A stretch of DNA of 64,000 nt from Metallyticus violacea (lineage: Eukaryota > Arthropoda > Insecta > Mantodea > Metallyticidae): assembly GCA_030762175.1 (NCBI GenBank), contig CM060833.1:171540501-171604500 (forward strand). Reading direction: 5' to 3'. Shown in pieces: positions 11,530 through 22,609 of the stretch (within the stretch, counting starts at the first letter, position 1; every line of letters starts with the position of its first letter). The translations under genes were made by a program, and so were the position numbers. The notes beneath the pieces were generated by a model, which did not search any database, was not told the DNA's origin, and worked only from the letters and a program-made list of their open reading frames with translations.

Positions 11530-12223
11530 ATTACCATTTAGTAAATAAGATTTTAAAAAATAGAATAAAATGGAAGAAATGGCAATTTTAAATGGGTTTA
11601 ATAAATATCTGGTACATAAAAAGGTGGAAAGATTTAAAAGGAAAAAACTTATCAGAGATACCATCACGTTATCAGCACATAGAAAAAAATTTTTAAACAT
11701 TTTATATATCATCCAAAAGCAATGATAAATTTCCAAATAGTTTTAAAGGTTTCAATATAAAACTAGCACCCATCAACAGATTTAATTTAGGAAACATCTT
11801 AAAAGATAAAATGGCTCTAAAGACCCCACAAGAGAAAAAAGCAGATATTTACACAATAACATGTGGAGATTGTGAAAAGATCTATATTGGAAAAACAGAG
11901 AAATATAGACACACATTTTGAAGAGCATTTCAGGAACATAAAATATAAACAGAGCAGATAGATCAGCTGTGGCATATCGTTTTTGATCTAAAAACCACGA
12001 GATTGTGAAGGAGGAGGATTTATTAAAAGAGACTGAGGGACATATAGAACTGGATACTTGGGAAAAAATTTACATTGATAAATACAGAGATCGATTAATG
12101 AACTTTGATATTCCCAAGGTAAAAAACACCAACTTTAGGTACATTAAAATACCACCAGGGCAGCACTTCATCTCTACAGAGCCGTTGAATTCTCCAATCA
12201 GTCGTAGCCTTGGCCGAAGATGA
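11530..12223 (+). mobile_element. Penelope-like element fragment, GIY-YIG and C-terminus, sense
   Basis: Plus-strand pieces: ADIYTITCGDCEKIYIGKTE (11840-11900, GIY-YIG core with the CxxC pair), SAVAYRF, then an intact tail KEEDLLKETEGHIELDTWEK and YIDKYRDRLMNFDIPK ending ..SPISRSLGRR with the stop TGA at 12221-12223. A decayed hammerhead (stem II GAAGA/TCTTC) directly overlaps the stop. Confidence 0.75.
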
Positions 12224-12274
12224 AGAAGGTCTTCAAAATCTCCAGCTGTATAATTCTATTTTTAAGTTTTTGGA

Positions 12275-13330
12275 ATATATTAACTGAATTTTTGATGCTC
12301 AAACTTTGGAATCTCTTAAAAGAATTGAAAACTTTGATCAATTTTTTTGCTACCTGGTATGTGGGTGAATTGATATTGTTAATTATTGGTCTAATTCTGT
12401 TATCATTTGTATGTATTTTAGGTAGTGCATAAAGCCTGGGTAGTACTGGATTACTCTGTGTGATACTCTGTTTATCAGTAGTGGATAGTGTTTTGATTTC
12501 ATTTAATGTTTTGTATAGATTTTATTGCATTCATTCAGTGGATTCTTTTCAATTGGCTTGTAATCTTTTCCTTTTAACATAGTTTCAACTCTATTTATGT
12601 ATTGCTTTTCATCTAAAATGGCTATTTTATTACCTTTGTCTGCTTTTATTTATATCACTGGTTTTTCTTTTTGTTGTTTTAATGTCGTTCTGTAATTTAT
12701 TGATTTCTTTCGGTTTTTTATATTTGCGAAAACTTTTTTGCATTTACTTTTAACAAACGATTTTTCATTTTCGTTTAGTTGTTGGGTGGCTGTGTCAATG
12801 TCGACTATGTAATCTTCTATTTTATCTGAAAAATCTATACAAGTTTTGAGGCCTTTGTTTAGGAGATTGATTTCATTTTCCAAAAATGTGACACTCCAGA
12901 GATTAACTACATTATCTATTGTGCATGTGCATGAGGCTGGTACTGCTTTTATTTGGTGATTTTGTAAGTTCTGGAGTTTCTTTTTTAATTTCTGGTTTTG
13001 TTTTTTATTTGTGCACTTAAATTTTGAAGTAGTGTGTGTTTTTTCCCCATAAGTGAAATCCTAGTTTTTTTGTCAGTTTTAGATACAGACAGTAATTATC
13101 TAGGTTTATTTCATGTAGTCTTTTATACTGTAAGCTCTTTTCAATTTCCATTATCTTTGTTTCTACTGCCTTCTGGTGTATGCTATTGTTTATTTTAATG
13201 GTTTTTCTCATTAATATAGGTGTAACTTTTCTTTTAAAGCATGATTTTAGAAAGTTAATGTTGGCCGCAATGTGTCTTTTTCTGATTTGTAATTTTAAAT
13301 ATATTTTAATCTCCCATTTTGCATTACTAA
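12275..13330 (-). mobile_element. Penelope-like element fragment, N-terminal and RT part, antisense
   Basis: On the minus strand: MRKTIKINNSIHQKAVETKI (13211 down), INLLNKGLKTCIDFSDKIED (12870 down) and the RT block LPRLYALPKIHTNDNRIRPI followed by INNINSPTYQVAKKL (12460-12340). The KIHK-RPI-SPTY-AK series is the fingers region of Penelope RT. It lies tail-to-tail with the sense fragment ending at 12223. Confidence 0.75.
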
Positions 13331-14104
13331 GGTTTACATTATAAGCTTGAAATTGTCAGTGTCTGTATCCACAATTTTTTCTAACTAACATGTGTTCAAT
13401 TTTGCTTCTAGACTTGTTTGTCTTGATATAAATATTGTACTTACAAAGAAAACCTATTCTAAATTATATTGCACAAGTAGCTGAAGTTTGCAGAAATGCC
13501 TGAGTACTCTGTCAAGGTTGACCTTCTGCTAGTTGTGCATCTTTTTTATGTCTGCAATGCAAATGTTGGGTTCATTTGCTGATATATATTTCTCTTAACC
13601 AATAAAAAGAAAAACGTACAACAGGGGGAGAAAAGTTAAAATGCATGGCAGAGCAAAAAATGTAATGCTGCTTTTTATTTACCAGGCTCCTTCAAAATGT
13701 ACCATACTAAACCATTATATTAGATGTGCATAATTGGTAAGTCTACAAATTCCTGCTTTTTATGCAAAATTTTAAAAAATCCAAATAAATTTACATTTCA
13801 TGGCAATTTATATATGAACATGCTTTCCACAACACTCTGGAGCTATTTAAATATGATTTCTGTGACCTGAGAAGGGTATTTAAATATGACCCAAGTGGGT
13901 TAATTGCTAAGTGGCATACAATAAGTCAAAGCCATTACAAATAACACCAATTGATTTGCTGATGTGCTTTGCACGATAATATAATTCAGATAGACTCTGT
14001 GTGGCCATACCTTCTGTACAACCTTATTCATTGCACTACCATCAAATATGCTTTCCATTGTATGGAGCATTTATTTATTTCTCTATGGGCAAATAGCAAA
14101 CATT

Positions 14105-14240
14105 GTTTGCTAATTAAGAATACCATCCAATGCTGATAAACAAAGTCAACAGATCAAAAACAATGTGGGCAACTGAAAATGGGAGAGATTCTCCCGAAAC
14201 GCGTCTTACTTTTGTGTAAGTGAATGGATTATAGTGTAAA
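14105..14240 (+). mobile_element. Penelope fragment end with decayed hammerhead ribozyme
   Basis: 14105-14155 matches a PLE RT segment also present near 15800-15845. Next comes CTGAAAA (14173-14179) where the core should be CTGANGA, then GGGAGA-GAT-TCTCCC, GAAAC (14196-14200), GC and GTC (14203-14205). The conserved G of the core is changed to A, so cleavage is not expected. Confidence 0.6.
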
Positions 14241-14748
14241 AAAGTGAATATATAAGTTGAGCAAACATTGTTATTGTGGTATATTGGAAGAGATTCCTTT
14301 TCCTTTTTGGGACCACTCCATGTGCAGTTGAATGGAGTTGACAGCTCTACAATTCTCGTCTCGTTCTCATGCTTGTAGGTTGGCTGGGGAGTCAGAGTAG
14401 AGGTCAGTATGAGTTTTAACATTAGGAACCTATGGATGTGTTCTTGTTTGTTGTATGAAAGTGTATTAAGTATTCACTAGACAGCATATTGCTTATGGTA
14501 ATATGATTCCTTTTAGATATTCTATGCCCCAAAGAGCGTTTAATAATGATTTGTATGTGCATACAGAATCAGGTCATGCTTTTAAAGAAGAATTCCGTAT
14601 TAAATTCAACTTCGTTTTTGGGGATATTTTGTTGATAATTTCATCAATTTTAGGCCATATAAGTCTTGGCTCTAATTATCTTAAACATGTAACTATTAAG
14701 TTAGCTCTCAACTCCTGTTATAACTGATAATACATAGTATTTTCATAG

Positions 14749-14925
14749 GATCTGACTGAAAAAGGTCTGAAGAAATTGGGCCATTCCATAGAGCTCAGCT
14801 ATTCCAATATACAGAAGTTAGTCCTGAAACATCTACATTCTGTGGGACAGAGTCTGGTGTACCATCTGGCAGAGTTGAGGGGCATGGCCAGACATACAGA
14901 AAGATTTGATGTTCTTGGACTTCAG
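14749..14925 (+). CDS. ANAPC4: ANAPC4 internal exon C, helical domain
   Basis: A 59-codon exon, phase 0 at both ends, too short to stand out as an open reading frame but plain by homology. Acceptor TTTTCATAG, donor TTCAG|GTATGC. Encoded motifs are LTEKGLKKLGHSIELSYSN, IQKLVLKHLHSVGQSLVYHL and AELRGMARH, a strongly conserved helical stretch of APC4 (the vertebrate protein has LTVKGLKKLGQSIE at the same place). Residues 257-315 of the visible segment. Confidence 0.93.
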
Positions 14926-15389
14926 GTATGCTTGAATTAAATACATTTTTGTACTGTAATAAGTTATATATGGTATATTATGTTAAATTTGTAGGAAGTA
15001 CAAGGATAAATTCTAAAATTAATGTGACTCCTGTTTATATTGATCTATAATGCCAAAGGTGAATGCTGGTGGTATTCAAATAGAGTTTAAACTTAATCAC
15101 ATAAGGCAGTAGGATGCCGCAATATAAAATTAATTTATCAACCAAAGCTGATAAAGTTCCAAGCTTATCATAACTAATTGCCAGGATGTGCATATATTAG
15201 AATCCAGTAGAAAACACGTGCATCAAAAACTCATTTAAGACTTAAATACATGGCAACAAAATTCCTTTAAAGAACAGAGCATTTTTTCTGATATTTTCTA
15301 ATAATTGTAAATGAAAGAACATCATCCAAGTTTTATAAATAATATTGATACTAAATATAATTGTTTTTCGAGTAATGGCGGTTGAGTGA

Positions 15390-15430
15390 GGAACTGAAGA
15401 TGGGAGAGATTCTCCCGAAATGCGTCTTAC
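15390..15430 (+). ncRNA. Hammerhead ribozyme (second sequence variant)
   Basis: CTGAAGA (15394-15400) fits CUGANGA. Stem II is a perfect 6-bp hairpin GGGAGA-GAT-TCTCCC (15402-15416), followed by GAAA (15417-15420), a 2-bp stem III (A-U, U-G) with GC loop, and GTC at 15424-15426. Stem I is weaker: AA/TT, one mismatch, then GAG/CTT. One U sits between core and stem II. Confidence 0.7.
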
Positions 15431-15842
15431 TTTTATGTAAGTAAATGGAGTTTAGTGTAAAAAAATGAATACCTAAGTTTAGGAATATTGATACTGATAA
15501 TACAATAATAGTTCACAAAAGCAAAATTTAACCTTTTTTAACGAAATAATACAGTTTATCCTATATTAATGTATATAACATATTCACACTAATAATCTCT
15601 TCTGAGTCAAAATATTTAGAACACTCTTTATGGTTTTACTTACATGAGATTCAGTCAGGACATGTTACGTGGAACAATTATCCACATTCCAACAGTCATT
15701 TAACAGCTGAGATGAGGATGTGGACAATTGTTCACATTAATATTGTTAATTATTGTTCTCATGCTTATATCATTTTTATTGATTTTAGAAAGTGCATAAA
15801 GTTTGGGTAAAACTGGATTGATCTGTTGATTTTGTTTTTCAG

Positions 15843-15960
15843 CATTAGATGGTATTCTTAATTAGCTAGTGGGTAGATTTAATACACTTATACTCCACAG
15901 ACCACTGAATTATACAGAACATGTTTCACAGGCCTTTGTCTGCAGCATCAGCTGTGTGTT
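15843..15960 (-). repeat. Small hammerhead-bearing repeat, third variant
   Basis: Shares TTAGCTAGTG, CCATTGAATTATACAGAA-type and CAGCATCAGCTGTG blocks with 19762-19856, which is free-standing. Here it interrupts an antisense Penelope RT sequence. Confidence 0.6.
15914..15955 (-). ncRNA. Hammerhead-like motif, minus strand
   Basis: Read on the minus strand: ACAG, CTGATGC, a short imperfect stem II (AGAC/GCCT like), GAAAC preceded by TGT, AT, GTT, CTGT. Stem I ACAG/CUGU pairs perfectly and stem III is the same 2-bp form as in the other copies. The last A of CUGANGA is C here, so activity is doubtful. Confidence 0.55.
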
Positions 15961-16299
15961 AATTTAAGTAAATTGTGGAGTTACTTTTTCAGTTTCTAAT
16001 TCTTGTTTTTCATTAATGCATTAAATTTTGGTGTAAGTGGTACTATAAGTTTTCCCAAATGTAGAATCCCATTGCTTTCGAAAGTTTTAGATGCAAATCA
16101 TAAATTTCTAAATCGATTTCATTTAGCTTTTTGTGCTATAAGCTTTTTTCTGTTTCAATAACCTTTTTTTCTGCTGCTTTTTAGTGTATACTATGATCTA
16201 TTTAACCGTTTTCCTTATGAATTTAGAGGTGACTTTATTTTTTAAACACAGTTTCAAGAAGTTAATGTTAGCTGCAATAATTCCTTTTCTTAGATTCAG

Positions 16300-18240
16300 A
16301 ATCAGGAACGAAAGAGAAACTCCACAATTTACATAGACACCAAATCAAAACTTAACCACCCCCACTTACACAAACAATAAATAATATAATTAATATCTTG
16401 AGAACCATACTTTCAAACAAAGAAATTAATTTCCTAAACAAAGGCCACAAAACTGATGTAGATTTTTCAGAAAATGTAAAAGAATACATAACTGACATTG
16501 ATATAGCCACTCATCATCTAAATAAAGGAGAAAAAAATATTAGTTAAAATGAGATGCCGTAAAATTTTAGATAACCTCAAAAAATGAAATTACAATAGAG
16601 CATTAAAACAAATAAAAGATAAACCAGTGATATATCCAAAGGTGGATAAAGAAAATAAAATAACCATTTTGGACAAAAATGATTACATAAACAGAATAGA
16701 GAATATGTTAAAAGGAGAAGACCACAAATTAATTGAAAAGAATCCTCTCAATAGCTACATTAAAAATTTAACCAAAACACTGTAAGAAGTTAAAATACTA
16801 TCCACTGCTGAAAAACAGAGATTTACACACAGCAATCTAGTATTACCAGACTTTATGCACTTCCTAAAAATCCATAAGCATGATATAAGCATGAGAACAA
16901 TAATTAACAATATTAATTCACCCACATACCAATTAGCACAAAAATTAATGGACAACTTCAGCTTCTGTAAAAATTTCAAAGCTTGAGCATTAAAAATCCA
17001 TTTGACTTAGTTGAAAAACTCCAAAATAGCAGAATTGCATCAGAACATATGATGGTGTTGTTGAAGTAAAAGTCATATCACCGAGCATACCAATAGAGAA
17101 TCTTATGCAAATGTTAAAAATGGTAAACCACCTTAAATTTACAAACAGAAGAAATAGGAGACTTGCTGAAAATTACCAATATTTGCATTCAACAAAATTT
17201 CTTCAGTTTCAACCAAAAATATTATCAACAAGTTTCCAGCCCAGGAATGGGAAATTCCCTGTCTCCATTTTAAGCAGTTATTCATTAACTCCTTTGAAAG
17301 ACATATCACCAAAATCTGTACCCTTTAATTTTCAAGACATAAGACATGGTGTAGGTATGTGGATGATACATTTGCATTAATATCAAAAAACACTTAATAG
17401 ATGCCCTGAAACTTAATAATTTACAACATAAATCTGTACAGTTTATCATAGAAGAAGAGAAAAATGGTTGGCTAGCATTTCTAGATTTAAAAATGATAAG
17501 AAATGGAGATAGACTGAACTTTCGAATCCACAGAAAAAAGATACACAGAAAATTACATAAAAAATAATAGTTATAACCCCATTCCAGATAAATATGCAGT
17601 GTTTTACAGCTCTACACACAGAATAATTAATATCCCACTCATAGAAATAGAGTAAAAATGGAATACCAAAAGAAAATTAAGACGGCAATAATCATTGGCT
17701 TCAACAAAGACATAGTAGTAAATATTTTCAATAAATTTAAAAGACAAAAATCGATAAGAGAGGTTTCCACACTGAAGAACACCAAGGAAAGATGCAAATT
17801 CAAAAGTTTCACATGCCATCCAACTTACCACAACAAATTAAAGAAGATATTCAAAGAACATGGCATAATTTAGCCCAAAAGAACCAACATAATATCAAGA
17901 ATTTATTAGGTTGCACAGTAAAAGACACCATACCAACAGAACAGAAATCAGGAATTTATGAAATCATATGTGCAGATTGTGATCAGAGATACATTGGAAA
18001 AACAAAGAGAAATTTGGAGAAAAAAGTACTTTTACGAATATTCGTTTTAAGCATGCTGATAAATCAGTGGTAGCAGCTCACTTTTGAACCAAAAAATCAT
18101 GAAATTAAACCAGAGGCTAAGCCACTGAAATAGCTTCACAACTAAATGGAACTATCTGCTTGGGAGAAGCTTTTTATGATGATGAGAGCAAATGATCTTG
18201 AAACATGTTCTGATGAATTAATCAGTTAGTGAAGTTTAAT
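16300..18240 (+). mobile_element. Penelope-like retroelement, longest sense copy (RT plus GIY-YIG)
   Basis: The fullest PLE copy, in the order expected for the family: N-terminal segment (FLNKGHKTDVDFSENVKEY near 16430), RT fingers (LPDFMHFLKIHKHDISMRTI and SPTYQLAQKLMDN, 16844-16960), the catalytic motif RYVDDTFA (YVDD at 17356-17367), then the endonuclease GIYEIICADCDQRYIGKTKR (17951-18015), all on the plus strand but in three frames with many stops. The RT copies RNA to DNA and the GIY-YIG nuclease nicks the target in active relatives. This copy is dead. Confidence 0.8.
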
Positions 18241-18446
18241 GTCACCTAATACCGACTTACTTGTATGTTTAACAAATTCATTGATCCTAGCTTCTCTTAA
18301 GATTACAAAAGCCTTTCATTTTAAAAAATAAGAAAAACTTAATGAATTTTGATTTTCCTCATATGGATGAACTCAGCAAGTTCCTACTAGAACCACAGGA
18401 GCATCCTGGTATCCAGCCACCAATTCAAATAGCAGTAGTTGGTCAA

Positions 18447-18490
18447 CAGCTGATGATGGGAGCAGGTGCTTCTGAAATATGTCCTAAGTG
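18447..18490 (+). ncRNA. Hammerhead ribozyme at 3' end of the long Penelope copy
   Basis: CTGATGA (18450-18456), stem II GGGAGC/GCTTCT with two G-U pairs and AGGT loop, GAAA (18474-18477), TAT, GTC (18481-18483). Core bases are all present; stem I has only two clear pairs, so folding would be weak. Confidence 0.55.
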
Positions 18491-18964
18491 TTATGTAAGT
18501 AAGTGGAGTTAGTGTGAACATGTTTAATACATTAGTGCAAGATGTATTACCACTCCATTGTCTACAGCTTCATAAGTACAATTTATTTAAAAACATAATT
18601 TTCTAATTTTAAAGATACTAACATTAAATGATAAATAAAGTATCTCAGTAAACTCTCAAATTAGTGGACTATTATGGGCTTAGAGTTGTCCATAAAACGA
18701 AAGTCATTAAATTGGAAATGTTAAGCATATTAAAACTAAAACACTTTCAGTAGTACATATTATATAATATGTTTTAATGAGAAATATTTTATGTACATAC
18801 CATATTACTGGGAATCAAGCTTGAAAAAATCATTAAGTTTTACTGTTTCCCCATTCTGAAATGTTTCTTAATTATTAGTGATCAAAATTGTTGAAAATGA
18901 TCATAATAAGCAATCACTGATAATGTGCACATAAACAAAATGATATCAATCATGTGTTCTTTAA

Positions 18965-19147
18965 CTACTGACAGTTTTGGGTTAGCTGGAATCTCCTCCA
19001 TCTGCTCAACCTGATTGCTTTGTGGAAAGCAATCTCTTCTTGGCTGAGGTAGTCTGGGTGACCCTCGTCCATGTCTAGCCATTGTCCAACCGAATTTAAG
19101 AAATTCACTATATTAATATCATCATTTTGCTGGAACTGCCTGAACAA
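18965..19147 (-). pseudogene. Possible pogo/Tigger-type transposase tail
   Basis: A minus-strand open stretch contains VNFLNSVGQWLDMDEGHPDY followed by LSQEEI. A WL-D-DEGDPG-x-LSDEEI-like acidic segment is typical of the C-terminal tail of pogo/jerky-type transposases. No other part of such a protein is visible, so this is only a lead. Confidence 0.25.
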
Positions 19148-19235
19148 CAGCTACACTATAGAAATTAATTTTAAAAGTTTGGTGGTATTCCAAGCTGAGG
19201 TTTGAGAAATTCCTGTTTCTTATGTAAAATCTTTA

Positions 19236-19294
19236 CAGAGCTTTTTTCTTTCTTTCTTTTTTCTTTCCCCCCTTTCTCTCTCTCTCTCTCCCCT
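19236..19294. repeat. Pyrimidine-rich microsatellite (TTTC/TC)
   Basis: Almost pure C/T run of T-rich TTTC units, a C6 run and a (TC)n stretch. Confidence 0.9.
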
Positions 19295-19761
19295 AACCAT
19301 TCTCTAGTTTGCAAAGTTTCTGCTTAATAGCCATGTGACAGCTTACTTTTGTTTTTCTTGTTGAAAACAGTTCCTGTTTCTCTAAATCTGTTTTACAAGA
19401 TTATAAACAGTACAGCTATTAGGTACAGAAACACTTGGCAATTTTATTGCAAATCACCATTTCAATTTTTTGCAAGAATTGTTTTCACATGCAAATCATA
19501 CACGAAAACTTTGAACTGACTTTTTGTTAATCTTTAGTGGATGAACTTCCATTTGAAAGCACTGTACTTATACTTATCTGCAAAGTACTGTAGACATATT
19601 TGTCTTGAAAAATTCATGATATAAGACAGTCACATCAAGAAAATAGTGAAGAATGACTTTCTGTGCTCTCGTGTAGATCTGTTCTAGAGTAAGACTGTGT
19701 ATAAGCAGGTGGGACATTATAACAGGTGAACAGAAGGAAAAGCATTTTCTGTCAATTTTTT

Positions 19762-19856
19762 ATTAGCTAGTGAGTCGATTTAATACTGTTATAATCCACT
19801 TACCATTGAATTATACAGAATATGTTTCAGGCTTTTGTCTGCATCATCAGCTGTGA
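19762..19856 (-). ncRNA. Hammerhead-bearing repeat, free-standing copy, minus strand
   Basis: On the minus strand: ACAG, CTGATGA (19844-19850), weak stem II, GAAAC (19824-19828), AT, ATT, CTGT (19815-19818). It keeps the full CUGAUGA core that the 15.9 kb copy lost, but its cleavage triplet is AUU instead of GUU, which breaks the stem III C-G pair. Confidence 0.5.
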
Positions 19857-20309
19857 GCAGACTGCTGGATTCATTGGTTGAATGGACTTGGTGTAGCCCT
19901 CATGGACATTTTATTTTTTGTACTAATTTGTTTTCTATTGCGATCTGGACATTCATAGCAGCATCCCTGTCACTTTCCATGAGGTGGAAAATTACTGCAT
20001 GTTACACATTGATCCATAGACTTACAGATCCTCTCAACTCTTGTGTAAATGTTGCTGTCTTCTTGATGCAGAAGGGCATTGTTCACCACAGCTTCCATCA
20101 GTTCCCTCTGGCATTCTCCAGTATTTCTAAGTGGTTGACTCACAGCTGAACCGCTAAACTAAACTACTATTTTCCTCTATCACTTAGAGGAAAAATTATT
20201 ACAATAATTTATGCTTTGACCCTTGTACATATAATTTGTATCTGTTTAGTTGTTCAGGTATTTGCATATTTTTCAAAGACAATTTCAGAATGTATTATTT
20301 ACTTTGCAG

Positions 20310-21267
20310 AAAGAAACTGTGGATAGATCACTGACTGCTACAGGTGCATTTCTTGTCAAAGCCACAGAAGTGCAACAAGTGATTGACAATTCTATGAAAA
20401 ACTACAAAGCATTCTTTCGATGGCTGTATGTGGTTATATTGCGTCTTACAGATGAAAGAGTCCCTCCTGAAATCACCAAGATCACACAGCAAGATCTAGC
20501 CTTCATTGCTGATTTTCTGTCCAATTTTGATGGTTTGCGAGGTAGCCCAGAAGAGAAGCCTGCTGATGAAACAATGCCAACAACATCAACCCCAAGTAGT
20601 GGAAGTTCGTGCAAGCCACGGTTCAATCTTGAGCGTCTGGGACAGTACCTGGTGGATCAAGAGCTTACAATTCCACCTGAGACTGATACCAATCCCTGGG
20701 CACAACATCTACAACAAAATCCATGTCTTGCAAAGCATCCTGCCATAATCCCACACTTTCGAAATATGTCCCTTGTGCAGCAGCACAACCATTTAAAGAA
20801 AGCTATCTCAGAAGTATTCAGCCAACCAGAGGTATCCATCAGGAAGCTTTTCAGGGTGTCAGATGTGATAAAGTGCTTGGATGTCCCTATTGTTGGTGAA
20901 CCAAAGATTACTCATGTGAATATGGTCACAAATAAGAAATTACTTTTGACATTTATTGACTCACCTTCTTCTGCTGAAGGTTTCTATCTTGTTGAGATGC
21001 CCACAGAAAGGATGCCACTGGAAATTCAAACTACAGCAAAATGTGCACATTTTTACTTCAACCCACAATTAACAGCAAAAGGACAGGAAGGATCAAGAGG
21101 TGATGAGGCCTCCTGGTCATCACCAATGAAGGTGCTGGATGTTCAATTTTATCTTCCTGATGTGCTTTCTGTGCTGCTAGAACAAAATGGTGAGGGAAGA
21201 GGAGCTGTGTTTGTCCAGTTCCCTGTGAAAACTGCCCTGGATGTTGCCACTTCTATGCCATTGCAAG
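20310..21267 (+). CDS. ANAPC4: ANAPC4 large internal exon D, helical domain and second half of the propeller
   Basis: The longest exon, 319 codons plus one base. Acceptor TTACTTTGCAG|AAAGAA, donor CAAG|GTAAGG. It opens with AFLVKATEVQQVIDNSMKNY followed by KAFFRWLYVVILRLTDE, the best conserved block of APC4, then ITQQDLAFIADFLS, a Ser/Thr/Pro-rich linker (about residues 410-427 of the visible segment), FNLERLGQYL, and a C-terminal part with beta-strand character (VNMVTNKKLLLTFIDS, MKVLDVQFYLPDVLSVLL). In APC4 structures the C-terminal region returns to the WD40 propeller (family knowledge). No stop or frameshift is seen. Phase 1 end joins exon E. Confidence 0.95.
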
Positions 21268-21633
21268 GTAAGGTTGAGTTAGCTAGTTAATGCTGTATAA
21301 ATTCAAATAAGATATATGAATGTAAAAAAAATTAACTATGACAGTATCATTAAGAAGGTAAAATTTACTGGAAAATTGCAATTTTATAAGATTATTCTTA
21401 GTTTAAAAAAATCATTTGACAGAATAATATTGCCTCTTACAAAGATTTGATCCAAAAAACAAATCTAAGTAAAATAATTTTTATACAAATCTTAAAATGG
21501 TTAAACATTTTGACATGAAGATCATTGTGTGATTGGGTTAAACAAACATCTTTTAAGTAGTTATTTTGTATCTGGGATTTTCACAGTGAAATACATTATA
21601 ATATATGTATTCATAAGAATAATTTGTCATATT

Positions 21634-22560
21634 AAACTCTTTTGCTCCACTTATTTAAAATATGTAGAACCCATCATCAGCCCATTGTCAACTGAAGAAA
21701 GTTATGCTGTTGGAATGTGTGTGATGACTTAAAGTTTATGTTTTCATCACTGGAAGTGTCGAAGTTCATTAAACTGTCTTTGTACTTTGTATTCTGTTTT
21801 ATTCAATATGCTCAGAAATGAGATGCCACTGCTGATTTCTCCAACTGCTTGCATTTTATGTTCCTAAAATGTTCTTTTAACTGTGTACCAATGTTGCCAA
21901 TATTTTTTTGCTTTCCAATGTAGATTTTTTTCACACTCTGCACAATGTATTTTATAATTACTTGCTTTTTTCTCTTGTGGAATACTCTCATTAACATTGT
22001 CTATCAGTAGGATTTTAACATTAAATCTGTTGACTGGTGCTAACCTGATATTAAAATCCTGAAGTATATCCTGAAATTTTTTGTAGCCTATGGATGATAC
22101 ATAAATCTTTTAAAAATTAGCCTTTCTTCTTCTTCTTCTTCTTCTTCTTCTTCTTCTTCTTCTTCTTCTTCTTCTTCTTCTTCTTCTTCTTCTTCTTCTT
22201 CTTCTTCTCCTCCTCCTCCTCCTCCTCCTCCTCCTCCTCCTCCTCCTCCTCCTCCTTCTCCTTCTCCTCCTTCTCCTTCTTCTTCTCCTCCTTCTCCTTC
22301 TCCTCCTCCTCCTCCTCCTCCTCCTCCTCCTCCTCCCTGAAAGTGCTGTGCTTTCTTTAATAAGTTTGACTCTTGAATTTCTGTGCTTTTTTGTGTACTA
22401 GTTCTTTTTTAAAACCATTTTTAAACACTGTTCTTTCTATTTGTTTGTATTCTTTAAAGTATTCTTCTTTGCTGATTTTTATGTTTAGTAGCCAATGTGT
22501 TAAGCTGTTGATAACTGCTTGTTTGTGCATTGTGGGATATAAATCATCAGCTTTGATGTG
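21634..22560 (-). mobile_element. Penelope-like element, antisense arm of a palindrome
   Basis: On the minus strand: KKIYIGKQKN, HFRNIKCKQLEKSAVASHF (21997-21812) and upstream linker sequence to about 22560. The outer end CTTTTGCTCCACTTATTT (21639 on) is the inverted form of the sense arm's end at 23440-23461. A truncated hammerhead (CTGATGATGGG on the minus strand, near 21675) lies at the tip. A long microsatellite interrupts it. Confidence 0.7.
22121..22337. repeat. 217-bp pure pyrimidine microsatellite (CTT)n(CTC)n
   Basis: About 80 bases of CTT units then alternating blocks of CTC and CTT. The reverse strand is pure purine (GAA/GAG/GGA). Comparison with the sense arm of the same palindrome near 22890-22910 shows an A-run with AAG at the equivalent place, so the array seems to have grown inside the element. 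Confidence 0.95.
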
Positions 22561-22609
22561 ATTGCTTGTGTATTCTTTCTGTATTTTCCAAATTCTAGGT
22601 TTTCATGAC

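Larger units (their letters stand above)
15588..16290 (-). mobile_element. Antisense arm of a large Penelope-like element
   Basis: 15588-15740 repeats the terminal sequence seen at 1505. 15740-15840 reversed gives INPVLPKLYALSKINKNDIS (RT), and 15960-16270 reversed gives the PLE N-terminal segment ending KTRIRN. At 16290 the sequence flips: the same KTRIRN coding segment restarts on the plus strand, so this is an inverted duplication with a short spacer. A 118-bp minus-strand hammerhead repeat sits in the arm at 15843-15960. Confidence 0.65.

Noticed and set aside
12650..13211. Minus-strand open frames as host genes
   Set aside because: They match the plus-strand Penelope N-terminal segment at 16.4 kb and are element fragments.
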